Notes under the pieces: generated by a model
The model's input: the letters and a program-made list of their open reading frames with translations, nothing else
Told to the model about the DNA's origin: nothing
Databases searched by the model: none
In this document: in pieces, positions 25,718 through 34,995 of the stretch
Position numbering within the stretch: the stretch's first letter is position 1
How the letters are laid out: every line of letters starts with the position of its first letter
Made by a program: the position numbers and the translations under genes
NCBI GenBank assembly: GCA_964469565.1
Contig: CAYXZD010000003.1
Coordinates: 124,001-188,000 of the forward strand
Direction: 5' to 3'
DNA: 64,000 nt
Source: GCA-2720975 sp964469565
GTDB taxonomy: Bacteria; Planctomycetota; UBA1135; GCA-002686595

Positions 25718-26236
25718 GTGCAATTCGACTACCTCAACGTACTGGTATTCGCCGGCGTCGGACTGGCGTTCGTCTTCGTCAACGTGCTCATCGGCTCCAT
25801 CCTGAGGCCGAAGAGGAAGACGGAAGTGGGCTTAGAAGTGTACGAGTGCGGCGAAGAGACCATTGGTGACACCTGGATCAACTTTGATATTCGCTACTAC
25901 ACCGTGGCGCTGATCTACGTCATCTTCGCAGTAGAGATCACCTTTCTGTTTCCGTGGGCCATGGTCTTGAGCGAGGCACTGCACAATCCAGATATTGGGA
26001 TGTGGGCGGTGGCCAAGGGTGCCCTTTTTGTGATTATCCTGTTCTTTGGACTCATTGCGGTTTGGGCAAAAGGTGATCTGGACTGGGTACTTGCTTACGA
26101 CGGACCGGAATACGTACCGACCTCAGAGCGCCAGGGCACCCCAATTCCAACTATGGATGAGTTGAGCCCCCCCGAAGAGGGTGAGGACGGCGATCAACCT
26201 GCGGACGACTCCAACATTGAACCGGCGACGGCCTAG
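25718..26236 (+). CDS. nuoA: NADH-quinone oxidoreductase subunit A
   Basis: A 172-residue NuoA, first gene of the complex I operon, starting at GTG. It has three membrane helices (about residues 8-28, 65-85 and 100-120) and the conserved loop YECGEETIGDTWINFDIRYY with the acidic and cysteine residues near the quinone site, then a helix starting ALIYVIFAVEITFLFPWA. Unlike typical 120-140-residue NuoA, it carries an acidic, proline-rich C-terminal tail of about 35 residues (DELSPPEEGEDGDQPADD). NuoA helps couple quinone reduction to proton pumping. Confidence 0.93.
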   Translation: MQFDYLNVLVFAGVGLAFVFVNVLIGSILRPKRKTEVGLEVYECGEETIGDTWINFDIRYYTVALIYVIFAVEITFLFPWAMVLSEALHNPDIGMWAVAKGALFVIILFFGLIAVWAKGDLDWVLAYDGPEYVPTSERQGTPIPTMDELSPPEEGEDGDQPADDSNIEPATA

Positions 26237-26253
26237 GGCGAGAGACACATCAT

Positions 26254-26769
26254 ATGGGAATCCTAGAAGAGGCATTTGAAGAAAACGTCTTGACCACACG
26301 CGTGGACTGGCTGCTCAACTGGGCCAAACTCAACAGTGTCTGGCCCATGACGTTCGGATTGGCTTGCTGCGCTATTGAGATGATGGCTGTGGGTGCAGCA
26401 CACCACGATATCGACCGATTTGGTGCGGGTGCATTCCGCGCCACCCCGCGTCAAGCGGATCTGATGATCGTTGCCGGAACGGTGAACTTTAAGATGGGCG
26501 AGAAGGTCAAGCGTCTGTACGACCAGATGCCCAACCCCAAGTACGTGATCGCCATGGGCGCTTGCGCCACCGGTGGTGGTCCTTACTTCAAGTATGGCTA
26601 CACAGTCATGAAGGGTGTGGACCGCATCATTCCGGTAGACGTGTATATCGCAGGCTGCCCACCAAGGCCGGAGGCACTGCTGGAGGGCCTGATGACGCTT
26701 CAGGACAAGCTTAGACGCACGCATGTTATCCGTAAGCCGGCCCAGGCCCCTGCCAAGACGTTGGCCTAG
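26254..26769 (+). CDS. nuoB: NADH-quinone oxidoreductase subunit B
   Basis: A 171-residue NuoB that holds the N2 4Fe-4S cluster, the last cluster before quinone. The ligands are all present: the tandem CC in GLACCAIEMMA, the cysteine in GACATGGG, and the cysteine in AGCPPRPEAL. Membrane-facing arginines and the RATPRQADLMIVAG motif are also conserved. The short C-terminal basic tail is ordinary. It is 17 bp after nuoA and 14 bp before nuoC. Confidence 0.96.
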   Translation: MGILEEAFEENVLTTRVDWLLNWAKLNSVWPMTFGLACCAIEMMAVGAAHHDIDRFGAGAFRATPRQADLMIVAGTVNFKMGEKVKRLYDQMPNPKYVIAMGACATGGGPYFKYGYTVMKGVDRIIPVDVYIAGCPPRPEALLEGLMTLQDKLRRTHVIRKPAQAPAKTLA

Positions 26770-26783
26770 CGAGCTCTCAAGAT

Positions 26784-27299
26784 ATGGACTTCAAGGCGAT
26801 CATCGACCAGCTCAAGGCGTCTGGCGCTCCAGGTATCCTGGGCGTAGAGCTGACTCGTGCCCCCAACAAGGAGGCCAAAGACAAAGGCCGTGGGGGACTG
26901 CCATACGTGTGTGTGAGCCCTGAAAGCATCGTGGAGTTCCTGAAGGTTTGCCGTGATGACCAGAGGCTCGCCTTTGAAGTCCTTGTCGACATCACCGCCA
27001 GCGATCCGAGCGCCGAGGCTGACAGCTTGAGGATTCTTGTTCAATTGCTCTCGGTGAAACATGCTCATCGCCTAGCGATTCAGTGTGTATTGCCAAAAGA
27101 TGAACTGAGTATTCCCTCGACGACTGCCGTTTATCGCGCAGCCCAATGGCACGAGCGTGAGTGCATGGAGATGTATGGCATTTCATTTGTAGGCCATCCC
27201 GATCCGCGCAACATCCTGTTGCCTGATGACTGGGCCGGTTATCCCCTGCGCAAGGACTACGAGTTCCCCAAGGAGTATCACGGCATCTCCTGTGAGTAG
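26784..27299 (+). CDS. nuoC: NADH-quinone oxidoreductase subunit C
   Basis: A 171-residue NuoC (30-kDa subunit family), separate from NuoD rather than fused to it as in enterobacteria. The signature YRAAQWHERECMEMYGISFVGHPDPRNILLPDDW is intact, followed by the expected PLRKDYEFPKEYHG end. It packs against NuoD in the hydrophilic Q module. The gene starts 14 bp after nuoB and ends 14 bp before the preferred nuoD start. Confidence 0.94.
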   Translation: MDFKAIIDQLKASGAPGILGVELTRAPNKEAKDKGRGGLPYVCVSPESIVEFLKVCRDDQRLAFEVLVDITASDPSAEADSLRILVQLLSVKHAHRLAIQCVLPKDELSIPSTTAVYRAAQWHERECMEMYGISFVGHPDPRNILLPDDWAGYPLRKDYEFPKEYHGISCE

Positions 27300-27313
27300 C
27301 CTCGTTGACCCCC

Positions 27314-28534
27314 ATGAGTAGTCCTACCCAAAGCGAGCACAAGCCGTCAATCCGCACGGATGATGAGCCGCGCATCTTGCCCAGTGGCGAGCGCGAGTTC
27401 TTCATGGATGTGTCAACGTCTGATCTAGAGATCAACATGGGGCCGCAGCACCCTGCTACCCACGGGGTGATGCGTGTATTGCTCCGCACCGATGGCGAGC
27501 TTGTCACGGGCGCACAGCCCCACCTGGGCTACCTGCACCGCTGTGCGGAGAAAATCGGTGAGAACGTGGAGTGGTTGCAGTATCTGCCCTACACCGATCG
27601 GTATGACTACTTGTCAGCGATGAATAACAATCTGAGCTACAGCCTTGCGGTAGAAGCTCTGATGCCGGACCTGGTGATTCCCCGTAGGGGCACCCTGATT
27701 CGGATGATCTGCGCTGAACTCAACCGTATCGCATCACACCTTGTTGCCTTTGGCACCTATGGCTTAGATATCGGGGCGTTTACTCCTTTCTTTTACGCAT
27801 TCCGTGAACGTGAGTGGATCCAGGCTCTGTTTGAGAAAATCTGCGGTGCGCGCCTGACGTACTCCTACATCCGAATTGGTGGCGTCTTCAACGACGCTCC
27901 TCCTGGCTGGCTCAAGGAGGTCGGTGACTTTTGCACGGTCTTCGAAGAGAAGTGGCAGGAGTATTACGACCTCCTCATCGAGAACCACATTTTCGTGCAG
28001 CGCACGGCCAACGTGGGCGTGATCTCTGAAGCAATGGCCTACGACTTTGGGTTGACCGGTCCAATGCTTCGAGCGAGTGGGATCGATTTCGACTTGCGCC
28101 GCGACACACCCTACATGGCCTATGGGGAAGCCTATGAGGCGGGTGCCTTCAAGATTCCTCTGGGTAAGGGTGAAAAGGGCACAGTGGGCGATTGCTGGGA
28201 CCGCACACAGGTGCGGGTAGTCGAGATGAGGGAGTGTCTCGGCATCATCCGCTGGTGTTTAGAGCAGATCGAGGACGGTCCGGTGTTGGGTGAGGTACCC
28301 AAGACCATCAAAGTGCCCCCCGGCGAGGCCTACGTTGGAATCGAAAACCCCCGTGGAGAGTTGGGGCATTACCTATCCTCAGACGGAGGGAAGGTTCCAG
28401 TTCGCTGCCGCGTCCGCGCTCCATCATTCGTCAACCTAGCGGTTCTGGAAGATCTTATGCCAGGCACATTCTTGGCGGATTCGGTGGCCATTATTGGTTC
28501 AACTGACATTGTCATCGGGGAGACGGATCGTTGA
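27314..28534 (+). CDS. nuoD: NADH-quinone oxidoreductase subunit D
   Basis: A 406-residue NuoD (49-kDa subunit), which forms the quinone-binding pocket together with NuoB. MGPQHPATHGVMRVLL holds the quinone-contacting histidine region, followed by HLGYLHRCAEKIGE, and the C-terminal RCRVRAPSFVNLAVLEDLMPG, homologous to NiFe-hydrogenase large subunits without the metal cysteines. The ATG at 27314 is preferred to a TTG at 27305. A roughly 35-residue polar N-terminal extension precedes the conserved core. The stop overlaps nuoH (TGATG). Confidence 0.95.
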   Translation: MSSPTQSEHKPSIRTDDEPRILPSGEREFFMDVSTSDLEINMGPQHPATHGVMRVLLRTDGELVTGAQPHLGYLHRCAEKIGENVEWLQYLPYTDRYDYLSAMNNNLSYSLAVEALMPDLVIPRRGTLIRMICAELNRIASHLVAFGTYGLDIGAFTPFFYAFREREWIQALFEKICGARLTYSYIRIGGVFNDAPPGWLKEVGDFCTVFEEKWQEYYDLLIENHIFVQRTANVGVISEAMAYDFGLTGPMLRASGIDFDLRRDTPYMAYGEAYEAGAFKIPLGKGEKGTVGDCWDRTQVRVVEMRECLGIIRWCLEQIEDGPVLGEVPKTIKVPPGEAYVGIENPRGELGHYLSSDGGKVPVRCRVRAPSFVNLAVLEDLMPGTFLADSVAIIGSTDIVIGETDR

Positions 28535-29688
28535 TGTTGGCCCTCATTCAAGATGCAAGTGGTGCCGTGGCCCAGAGTGCCAACGAGGGCTCGAACTTCC
28601 TGCTCGAACTCTTGCAGTGGCTGCCGCTTCCCGAGTGGATCCCGGGATGGGCGTTGGTCTTGGGAGCTGTGGGTGCTGGTGTGGGAATCCTAGTTGGACT
28701 TGTTTCAGCCATTGCCCTTTGGTCGGTTTGGATGGAACGGAAGGTCTCGGGCCACATCCAATGCCGCTATGGCCCCATGTACGCTGGGGGTTGGCATGGT
28801 TGGGCTCAGACCATTGCGGATGGCATCAAGCTCTTCCAAAAGGAAGACATGGTTCCCCTCGGTGCGGATCGGGCGCTGTTTGTCTTGGCCCCGGCGGTGG
28901 TGCTTGCCTCGATCTTCGGGGCGCTCGCCGCACTCCCCCTGTCTTATGACTGGTATTTCGCCCGTATGGACCTGGGCATTTTTACCATCCTCGCCATTGG
29001 CTCCACCACAACGATCGGCGTAATCATGGCGGGCTGGGCATCCAACTCAAAGTGGTCTCTCTATGGGGCCATGCGCGAAGCGGCTCAGGTTGTGGCCTAC
29101 GAGATTCCCCTTGGCATTGCATTGATGGTGCCGCTCATCACCCTGGGCACGTTTAGCCTCTTGGATGCGAGCGCCCTTCAAAGCGGCTTTTTTGGAATGG
29201 GTTGGGCCGTGTTCCAAAACCCTCTATGCCTGCCCGCATTCATCATCTTCTGGATTGCAGCCTTGGCTGAAACCAAGCGTGCGCCCTTTGACCTCCCCGA
29301 AGCTGAGTCCGAGCTGGTCGCCGGTTTCTTGACCGAGTATTCGGGGATCAGGTGGTCGTTCTTCTTCATGGAAGAATACGCCGCCATGTTCTTGATGAGC
29401 GTTGTGGGTGCGGTGTTCTTCTTTGGAGGTTTTGAGAGTCCGGTGACCTACGGTCTGCGCTCAGCTGGCATGGAGGGCACGGTCGTGTTCTCCCTCGTGT
29501 GTTTTGTCACTTTGATTCTCAAGGCTTTTGCCGGGGTGTTCCTCATGATGTGGCTGCGCTGGACTCTTCCCCGCGTCCGCATCGATCAAGTCATGACCAT
29601 GGGATACAAGTACCTCACTCCGCTGGCCCTCGTCTGTGTCCTCGGCGCGGCACTGTGGGAAGCACTTCTCTTTATGGTGGTTGGCTAG
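28534..29688 (+). CDS. nuoH: NADH-quinone oxidoreductase subunit H
   Basis: A 384-residue NuoH, the membrane subunit that forms the quinone entry channel and joins the Q module to the pump modules. About eight to nine helices are visible, with conserved ERKVSGHIQCRYGPMYAGG, the loop AETKRAPFDLPEAESELVAGFLTEYSG rich in essential acidic residues, and FMEEYAAMFLMS. The ATG overlaps the nuoD stop. An N-terminal segment of about 40 residues precedes the first helix and is longer than in many homologues. Confidence 0.95.
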   Translation: MLALIQDASGAVAQSANEGSNFLLELLQWLPLPEWIPGWALVLGAVGAGVGILVGLVSAIALWSVWMERKVSGHIQCRYGPMYAGGWHGWAQTIADGIKLFQKEDMVPLGADRALFVLAPAVVLASIFGALAALPLSYDWYFARMDLGIFTILAIGSTTTIGVIMAGWASNSKWSLYGAMREAAQVVAYEIPLGIALMVPLITLGTFSLLDASALQSGFFGMGWAVFQNPLCLPAFIIFWIAALAETKRAPFDLPEAESELVAGFLTEYSGIRWSFFFMEEYAAMFLMSVVGAVFFFGGFESPVTYGLRSAGMEGTVVFSLVCFVTLILKAFAGVFLMMWLRWTLPRVRIDQVMTMGYKYLTPLALVCVLGAALWEALLFMVVG

Positions 29689-29697
29689 AGGCCTGTC

Positions 29698-30252
29698 ATG
29701 GTGAGCACCAAGGAATACATCGGAAACGTCTGGAAGGCCCTGTCTTCGACCCTGGTGGGGATGAGGATTACGGGAAAATACTTCCTGCAAAAGCCCATTA
29801 CTGTTCAGTACCCAGATGAGCGATTGCCCATTCCTGATCGCTACCGGGGCATTCACTACCTCGAGCAGGAAAAATGCATCAACTGCTTGGCCTGTGCTCG
29901 AGCCTGCCCCATTGATTGCATTGAGATGGATGCGATTCGGCACGGTAAGGAGCTCGAGTGGGTGTCGTTCACGCTTGACTACCAAAAGTGTATGTTTTGC
30001 GAGTTGTGTGTTTACCCATGCCCGAAGGACTGCATTCACATGGGTACGGAGTTTGCACTCGTTACAGAAGATCGCAGCGAGCTCAACCACGACCTTCTTT
30101 CATTCAAGGGAATGGCTCCGGATGCTCGCGTGCGCATGAAGGAGGCCGCTGCCAAGAAGGCAGCCAAGGCAGCAGCCAAGAAGGCTAAGGAAGAGGCCAA
30201 GGCGGCTGAGGCTTCCGACGAGCGCGACACCTCTAATGGGGGGGGTGCCTAG
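29698..30252 (+). CDS. nuoI: NADH-quinone oxidoreductase subunit I
   Basis: A 184-residue NuoI with two 4Fe-4S ferredoxin motifs (N6a and N6b): CINCLACARACP around residues 60-71 and CMFCELCVYPCP around 99-110. Both cysteine sets are complete. After the conserved core it has an unusual Ala/Lys-rich tail (about residues 143-175, repeated AAKKA/EAKAAEA) predicted to be helical and charged. NuoI passes electrons to N2 in NuoB. It is 9 bp after nuoH and 3 bp before nuoJ. Confidence 0.95.
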   Translation: MVSTKEYIGNVWKALSSTLVGMRITGKYFLQKPITVQYPDERLPIPDRYRGIHYLEQEKCINCLACARACPIDCIEMDAIRHGKELEWVSFTLDYQKCMFCELCVYPCPKDCIHMGTEFALVTEDRSELNHDLLSFKGMAPDARVRMKEAAAKKAAKAAAKKAKEEAKAAEASDERDTSNGGGA

Positions 30253-30255
30253 ACG

Positions 30256-30882
30256 ATGAAGTTCGGATCACAGCAAGTGTTCTATAGCTTGATGGCTCTG
30301 GCGGGTGCAGGTGCAGCTGTGGCTGGGCTGTCGAGCGCCGGCGGACCAGGCCTTGCTTTTGGCTTGTGTGCCTTTGCGACCTTGGGTGGTGCCGCGGTGT
30401 GCATTTGGGAGCGCTCCATCGTGCGTAGTGCGTTTTCCCTAATGGCGACGTTCCTAGGAGTCGCCGGCTTGTTCGTCTTGCTTGGCAGTGATTTCCTTGC
30501 CATGGCTCAGATTCTGATCTACGTCGGCGGCATTCTGGCCCTGCTGCTTTTTGGCGTCATGCTCTCACCCCCGGACAACAATGAGCGGAGCCTCCCCCGT
30601 GTGGGCGCTACGGTTGTGTTTGTCACCGCAGGCGTGGCATTCCTCGTCTCCCAGGTTGCAGGTGGTGCTGCGGGTTGGCTCATGGCGGACCAGCTACCCC
30701 AAGAAAACACCCACGCACGCGAAATCGGCCTGGCCTTCTTGGATCCGAATCAATACGTGGTCGCCTTTGAATTGGCGGCCTATTTGCTGACGGTGGCGCT
30801 TGTTGCTGCGGTCTACATTGCCCGGCGCCGCCGTGCGGACTTCGAACCGGCCACACCCGATCGCGATGGAGGCCAAGCGTAA
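30256..30882 (+). CDS. nuoJ: NADH-quinone oxidoreductase subunit J
   Basis: A 208-residue NuoJ with five membrane helices. The conserved stretch RSAFSLMATFLGVAGLFVLLGSDFLAMAQILIYVGGILALLLFGVML contains the pi-bulge helix and the acidic/polar residues of the central proton axis. The C-terminal hydrophilic end (RRRRADFEPATPDRDGG) faces the cytoplasm. The stop TAA overlaps the nuoK ATG by one base, showing coupling. Confidence 0.93.
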   Translation: MKFGSQQVFYSLMALAGAGAAVAGLSSAGGPGLAFGLCAFATLGGAAVCIWERSIVRSAFSLMATFLGVAGLFVLLGSDFLAMAQILIYVGGILALLLFGVMLSPPDNNERSLPRVGATVVFVTAGVAFLVSQVAGGAAGWLMADQLPQENTHAREIGLAFLDPNQYVVAFELAAYLLTVALVAAVYIARRRRADFEPATPDRDGGQA

Positions 30883-31184
30883 TGGGACTCACCCCCTTTG
30901 TTGCCGTTTCCGCTGCCCTGTTCGCCCTTGGCCTGATTTGCATTATCAGCCGCCGCAACATTCTCTACGTCTTGTTTGGCGTGGAGATGATCCTGAATGC
31001 CGCGTCCATCAACTTTGCGGCATTCAACCACTTCAACGGAGGTGGTCTAGAGGGTCGAGTCTTCGTCGTGTTCATCATCATCTTGGCTGCGGCTGAATCC
31101 GCCATCGCCCTTGCCATTGTGTTGAACGTTTTCCACCTCATGAAAACCGTCAAGCCCAGCGAGGCTGACTTCTTGCGGGAGTAG
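30882..31184 (+). CDS. nuoK: NADH-quinone oxidoreductase subunit K
   Basis: A 100-residue NuoK with three helices, the MrpC-like subunit of the proton path. It has GVEMILNAASINFAAF with the essential glutamate of helix 2 and AAAESAIALAIVLNVFH with the second conserved glutamate in helix 3. Its length is exactly that of the family. The gene overlaps nuoJ by one base and lies 34 bp before nuoL. Confidence 0.95.
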   Translation: MGLTPFVAVSAALFALGLICIISRRNILYVLFGVEMILNAASINFAAFNHFNGGGLEGRVFVVFIIILAAAESAIALAIVLNVFHLMKTVKPSEADFLRE

Positions 31185-31218
31185 GGCCGGACCCCTGCCC
31201 TCTTATCCGCACTGACTC

Positions 31219-33420
31219 ATGGAACACCCATTGACAGCATTCGACTGGAAGCTGCTCCTCGCCGTCCCGGCGATTCCGCTAGCTGCTTTTGTCGTGCAGA
31301 TATTCATCGGCAAGCATCTGCCCCGTAAGGGAGATTGGCTCCCCACGGCTGGCATGTTCGTCGTGATGTGCATCACCGTCCGGATGCTCCTTGTGGCCTT
31401 GGACCAGGCACACCACGGTGGTGGGTTCTTCCATCAGTCGGCAGATGAAGGCGGCCCCGTTTTTGCATGGTTCTACCAGGCTGACAATAAGCCAGCGGCC
31501 CTCAACATGGTGGCTGGCATTCTCTATGACGGAGTGGGTGCAGCCTTGCTGGCCGTTGTGGGCGTCGTGTCCTTTTTCGTGCACCTGTTCTCGATGGGGT
31601 ACATGAAGGGTGATCGGCGATATCACATCTTCTTTGCGAACATCAGCTTGTTCACCTTCGCCATGCTTGGCTTGGTGCTTTCGGACAACCTGCTGTTTTT
31701 GTTCATCTTCTGGGAACTGATGGGGCTCATGAGCTATCTGCTCATCGGCCATTTCAGTCACGACCCAACCAGTCACCGCATCAAGCAAGCTGCCGCAGCC
31801 TGTAAGAAGGCTTTTATGACCACCAGGGTAGGAGACACTTGCCTGCTCTTCGGTATGGCGATTTTCTACTACCACTTTCAAACCTTTCAGTTCACCGAAA
31901 TGTGGCGATTGGCGGCTGAAGAGGTGGCGCGCAATGGCGGCGACTATCCAGCCTGGATGACCGTCGCTGGCTTGTTCGTTTTCGGTGGAACGGTTGGCAA
32001 GTCGGCTCAATTCCCACTTCACATTTGGCTTCCGGACGCGATGGAGGGCCCGACTCCAGTGTCGGCCATGATTCACGCAGCGACGATGGTCGCCGCAGGC
32101 GTGTTTCTCTTGGGACGTACATTCCCTCTCCTCTCACCCGAGGTGCTGCAGGTCGTTACGGTGGTCGGATCCACAACGGCATTGTTCGCAGCCACCATTG
32201 GATGCACGGTCAATGACATCAAGGGCGTGCTGGCCTACTCCACTATTTCCCAACTTGGGTTTATGGTGGCGGCCATTGGCACCGCAGGTGCTGCTGTGGG
32301 CACGGTGGGCATTGGTCTTGTGGCTGGCCTGTTCCACATGGTGACCCACGCATTCTTCAAGGCGTGCCTGTTCCTGTCCGCGGGATCGGTAATCCACGGG
32401 TGTCACCACGAGCAGGACATGCGCAAGATGGGTGGCCTGCGTAAAAAGATGCCGATCACGTTTGCGGCCATGCTGATCTGCACATTGGCCATTGCAGGCA
32501 CTCCGCTTTTCAGCGGGTTCTACTCCAAAGACAAGATCCTTGCCTCGGCTTGGGAAGTTGTCTTGGGTCACGGCGGTTGGACTGGAATGTTTGCCTTGGT
32601 GACATTGGCCCTGGCGGCCATGTTGACCACGTTCTACATGTTCCGACTGATCTTCATGACCTTCTTCGGTCAGCCCAAAGACCAGCACATTCACGACCAC
32701 GCACACGAATCCCCGCTTCCGATGGTGATCTCTCTCGTGGTTCTGGCCTGCCTTGGCCTGTTTGGCGGTAGCGCATGGATCACCAATGGCGACGTGCTCG
32801 GCAAGCACACCTGGTTCGAGAGCCTCGTGTGGCATGTGGATCACGAGAGTGGTGAAGCAGAACAGTTCCTCTACCCAGGCCTAGATCTGTCAACCATGAA
32901 TATCGCCTCAGCCGCTGAGGCGCGCTCCCACGATGCGGCTCATGTGGCACACATCGGACACGACGCTCATACAAAGGCACTCATCGTTAGCCTGACGGTG
33001 TTGGTGCTTGGTGTTCTGGGTGCTGTGCTTCTTTATCTACTCGGAAAGATCAGCCCAGCCACAATCACTGCTCGTTTAGGTCGATTTTATCACCTTGTCG
33101 CAAACAAGTATTACATCGATGAGTTTGTCGATGCCACAGTGATTCGCGGCACGATGGTCCTCAGCCGATCGCAACGCTGGGTTGACGAGAACATCGTCGA
33201 CGGCTTCGTCCTGCTTGTTGGTCGCATCAACAAGACCGCCGGATTCGTTGCTGCGTGGGCAGACAAGAACATCGTCGACGGACTCGTCAATCTTGTAGGG
33301 AGTGTTACCACTGTCGCGGGCTCGCTCGTGCGCTTACTTCAGACTGGACGCATTCAACAGTACATCTCATTCGCCGTGGCCGGCGGCATCTTGTTGGCGG
33401 CCTTCCACCTTCTGACCTGA
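31219..33420 (+). CDS. nuoL: NADH-quinone oxidoreductase subunit L
   Basis: A 733-residue NuoL, the distal antiporter-like proton pump with a long lateral helix. The core motif WLPDAMEGPTPVSAMIHAATMVAAG is intact, with the conserved glutamate region FIFWELMGLMSYLLIGH before it. It is longer than usual (about 600-660), partly from a His-rich loop (DQHIHDHAHESP) and a second one (EARSHDAAHVAHIGHDAHTK) after helix 14, and by a long C-terminal part with two similar segments (WVDENIVDGFV and WADKNIVDGLV). The histidine patches could bind metal, but this is unproven. Confidence 0.94.
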   Translation: MEHPLTAFDWKLLLAVPAIPLAAFVVQIFIGKHLPRKGDWLPTAGMFVVMCITVRMLLVALDQAHHGGGFFHQSADEGGPVFAWFYQADNKPAALNMVAGILYDGVGAALLAVVGVVSFFVHLFSMGYMKGDRRYHIFFANISLFTFAMLGLVLSDNLLFLFIFWELMGLMSYLLIGHFSHDPTSHRIKQAAAACKKAFMTTRVGDTCLLFGMAIFYYHFQTFQFTEMWRLAAEEVARNGGDYPAWMTVAGLFVFGGTVGKSAQFPLHIWLPDAMEGPTPVSAMIHAATMVAAGVFLLGRTFPLLSPEVLQVVTVVGSTTALFAATIGCTVNDIKGVLAYSTISQLGFMVAAIGTAGAAVGTVGIGLVAGLFHMVTHAFFKACLFLSAGSVIHGCHHEQDMRKMGGLRKKMPITFAAMLICTLAIAGTPLFSGFYSKDKILASAWEVVLGHGGWTGMFALVTLALAAMLTTFYMFRLIFMTFFGQPKDQHIHDHAHESPLPMVISLVVLACLGLFGGSAWITNGDVLGKHTWFESLVWHVDHESGEAEQFLYPGLDLSTMNIASAAEARSHDAAHVAHIGHDAHTKALIVSLTVLVLGVLGAVLLYLLGKISPATITARLGRFYHLVANKYYIDEFVDATVIRGTMVLSRSQRWVDENIVDGFVLLVGRINKTAGFVAAWADKNIVDGLVNLVGSVTTVAGSLVRLLQTGRIQQYISFAVAGGILLAAFHLLT

Positions 33421-33459
33421 TTCCCCACGGCACTTTTTCTCCCGGATCCCCATAGTCCA

Positions 33460-34995
33460 ATGGACAGTCTTCTCACACTCAGCGAGTCCACGATCCTCTC
33501 ATGGATCACCTTCATCCCCATGATCGGGATGGTGGCCGTCCTGTGCGTGCCGCGCCAAAACATGAGCCTTGTCAAAGGTATCACTGGCGTGGCAACGTTC
33601 ATTCCCTTGGTTTTGGCCACGATGGTCTATTTCCAGCAGTTCCAGACGGGGGTCAACGGTTACCAACTCGTTCAAGACTTGCCTTGGATTACGGCTGGTG
33701 AGTTCAAGGTCAATTACACCGTGGGCATCGACGGTTTGTCTCTCCCACTTGTGTGGCTGACTACCCTATTGATGTTTATTGCCGTGCCGGCAAGCGAGAC
33801 GGTTCCGCGCGTATCCAAGTCGTATTACGCCCTGCTACTCATGTTGGGTACTGGCATCACGGGCGTCTTCGTCTCCCTCGACTACTTCCTGTTCTACGTG
33901 TTCTGGGAGATCATGCTCTTGCCGATGTATTTCCTCATCGGAATCTGGGGTGGACCCAAGCGCGAGTACGCGGCGATCAAGTTCTTCCTTTACACACTGG
34001 CTGGGTCTGTGTTGATGCTGATCGCATTGGTTGCGATGTATCTTGATAAGGGCACGTTCTCAATTCCTGCCATGATGGCCATTGGCAATGCCGGTGAGTG
34101 GACGGGGCCAGAATTGCTTGGAATGTCGTTTACGACATGGGCTTTCTGGTTCTTGTTCATCGCTTTCGCCATCAAGATTCCCAGCTTCCCCTTTCATACC
34201 TGGTTGCCTGATGCGCACGTGCAGGCCCCCACACCCATCTCTGTGATCCTAGCCGGCATTCTGCTCAAGTTGGGAGGGTATGGCCTCATTCGGGGTTGCT
34301 TCCCGATTGTCCCCGATGCATTCCAGGACAACGCATACATCCTTGGCGTCTTGGGTGTGATTTCAATCGTGTATGGGGCCTACGTGGCTCTGGGCCAGAC
34401 CGACTTCAAGCGCATGGTGGCGTATTCGTCGGTTTCTCACATGGGTTTTGTCTTGTTAGGAATGGCAGCTCTCACGAATTGGGGCATGAATGGCGCTGCA
34501 CTTCAGATGTTCAACCACGGCACAAGCTCTGCGGCTTGCTTCTTGATCGTGGGCGTCATTTACGACCGTGCCCACCACCGTGATCTCAATGCTTTTGGTG
34601 GTGTGGCCCAACCTATGCCCCGCTATTGGGCGCTAGCGACTTTCGGGTTCTTCGCCTCATTGGGCTTGCCTGGCATGGCCGGATTCGTTTCGGAAGCCAT
34701 GACCCTTGTGGGTGCCTTCCAATCGGATGATTCACGCTTCCAAATCTTGGTCCTGATTTCCTGCTTGGGCGTTGTCTTGACCGCTGCATACATCCTCTGG
34801 GCCCTGCAGCGAGTGTTCCTTGGACCGCTCAATGAGAAGTACAAGGACTACCCAGACATCAACGGTCGAGAGATCTTCTCTTTGGCGCCGCTGCTCTTCC
34901 TGTGTCTGGTCCTAGGCATCTTCCCCTTCTACCTACTCGACTGGATGGACACGAGTGTCATCGAGTTGATGAGCCTGCTCAAGCCGGGTAATTGA
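33460..34995 (+). CDS. nuoM: NADH-quinone oxidoreductase subunit M
   Basis: A 511-residue NuoM, second antiporter-like pump. It has FYVFWEIMLLPMYFLIGIWGGPKREYAAIKFFLYT with the conserved glutamate and lysine, WLPDAHVQAPTPISVILAGILLKLGGYG, and YSSVSHMGFVLLG. These are standard pump motifs with all charged residues present. The gene is 39 bp after nuoL, and its stop overlaps the TTG start proposed for nuoN. Confidence 0.95.
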   Translation: MDSLLTLSESTILSWITFIPMIGMVAVLCVPRQNMSLVKGITGVATFIPLVLATMVYFQQFQTGVNGYQLVQDLPWITAGEFKVNYTVGIDGLSLPLVWLTTLLMFIAVPASETVPRVSKSYYALLLMLGTGITGVFVSLDYFLFYVFWEIMLLPMYFLIGIWGGPKREYAAIKFFLYTLAGSVLMLIALVAMYLDKGTFSIPAMMAIGNAGEWTGPELLGMSFTTWAFWFLFIAFAIKIPSFPFHTWLPDAHVQAPTPISVILAGILLKLGGYGLIRGCFPIVPDAFQDNAYILGVLGVISIVYGAYVALGQTDFKRMVAYSSVSHMGFVLLGMAALTNWGMNGAALQMFNHGTSSAACFLIVGVIYDRAHHRDLNAFGGVAQPMPRYWALATFGFFASLGLPGMAGFVSEAMTLVGAFQSDDSRFQILVLISCLGVVLTAAYILWALQRVFLGPLNEKYKDYPDINGREIFSLAPLLFLCLVLGIFPFYLLDWMDTSVIELMSLLKPGN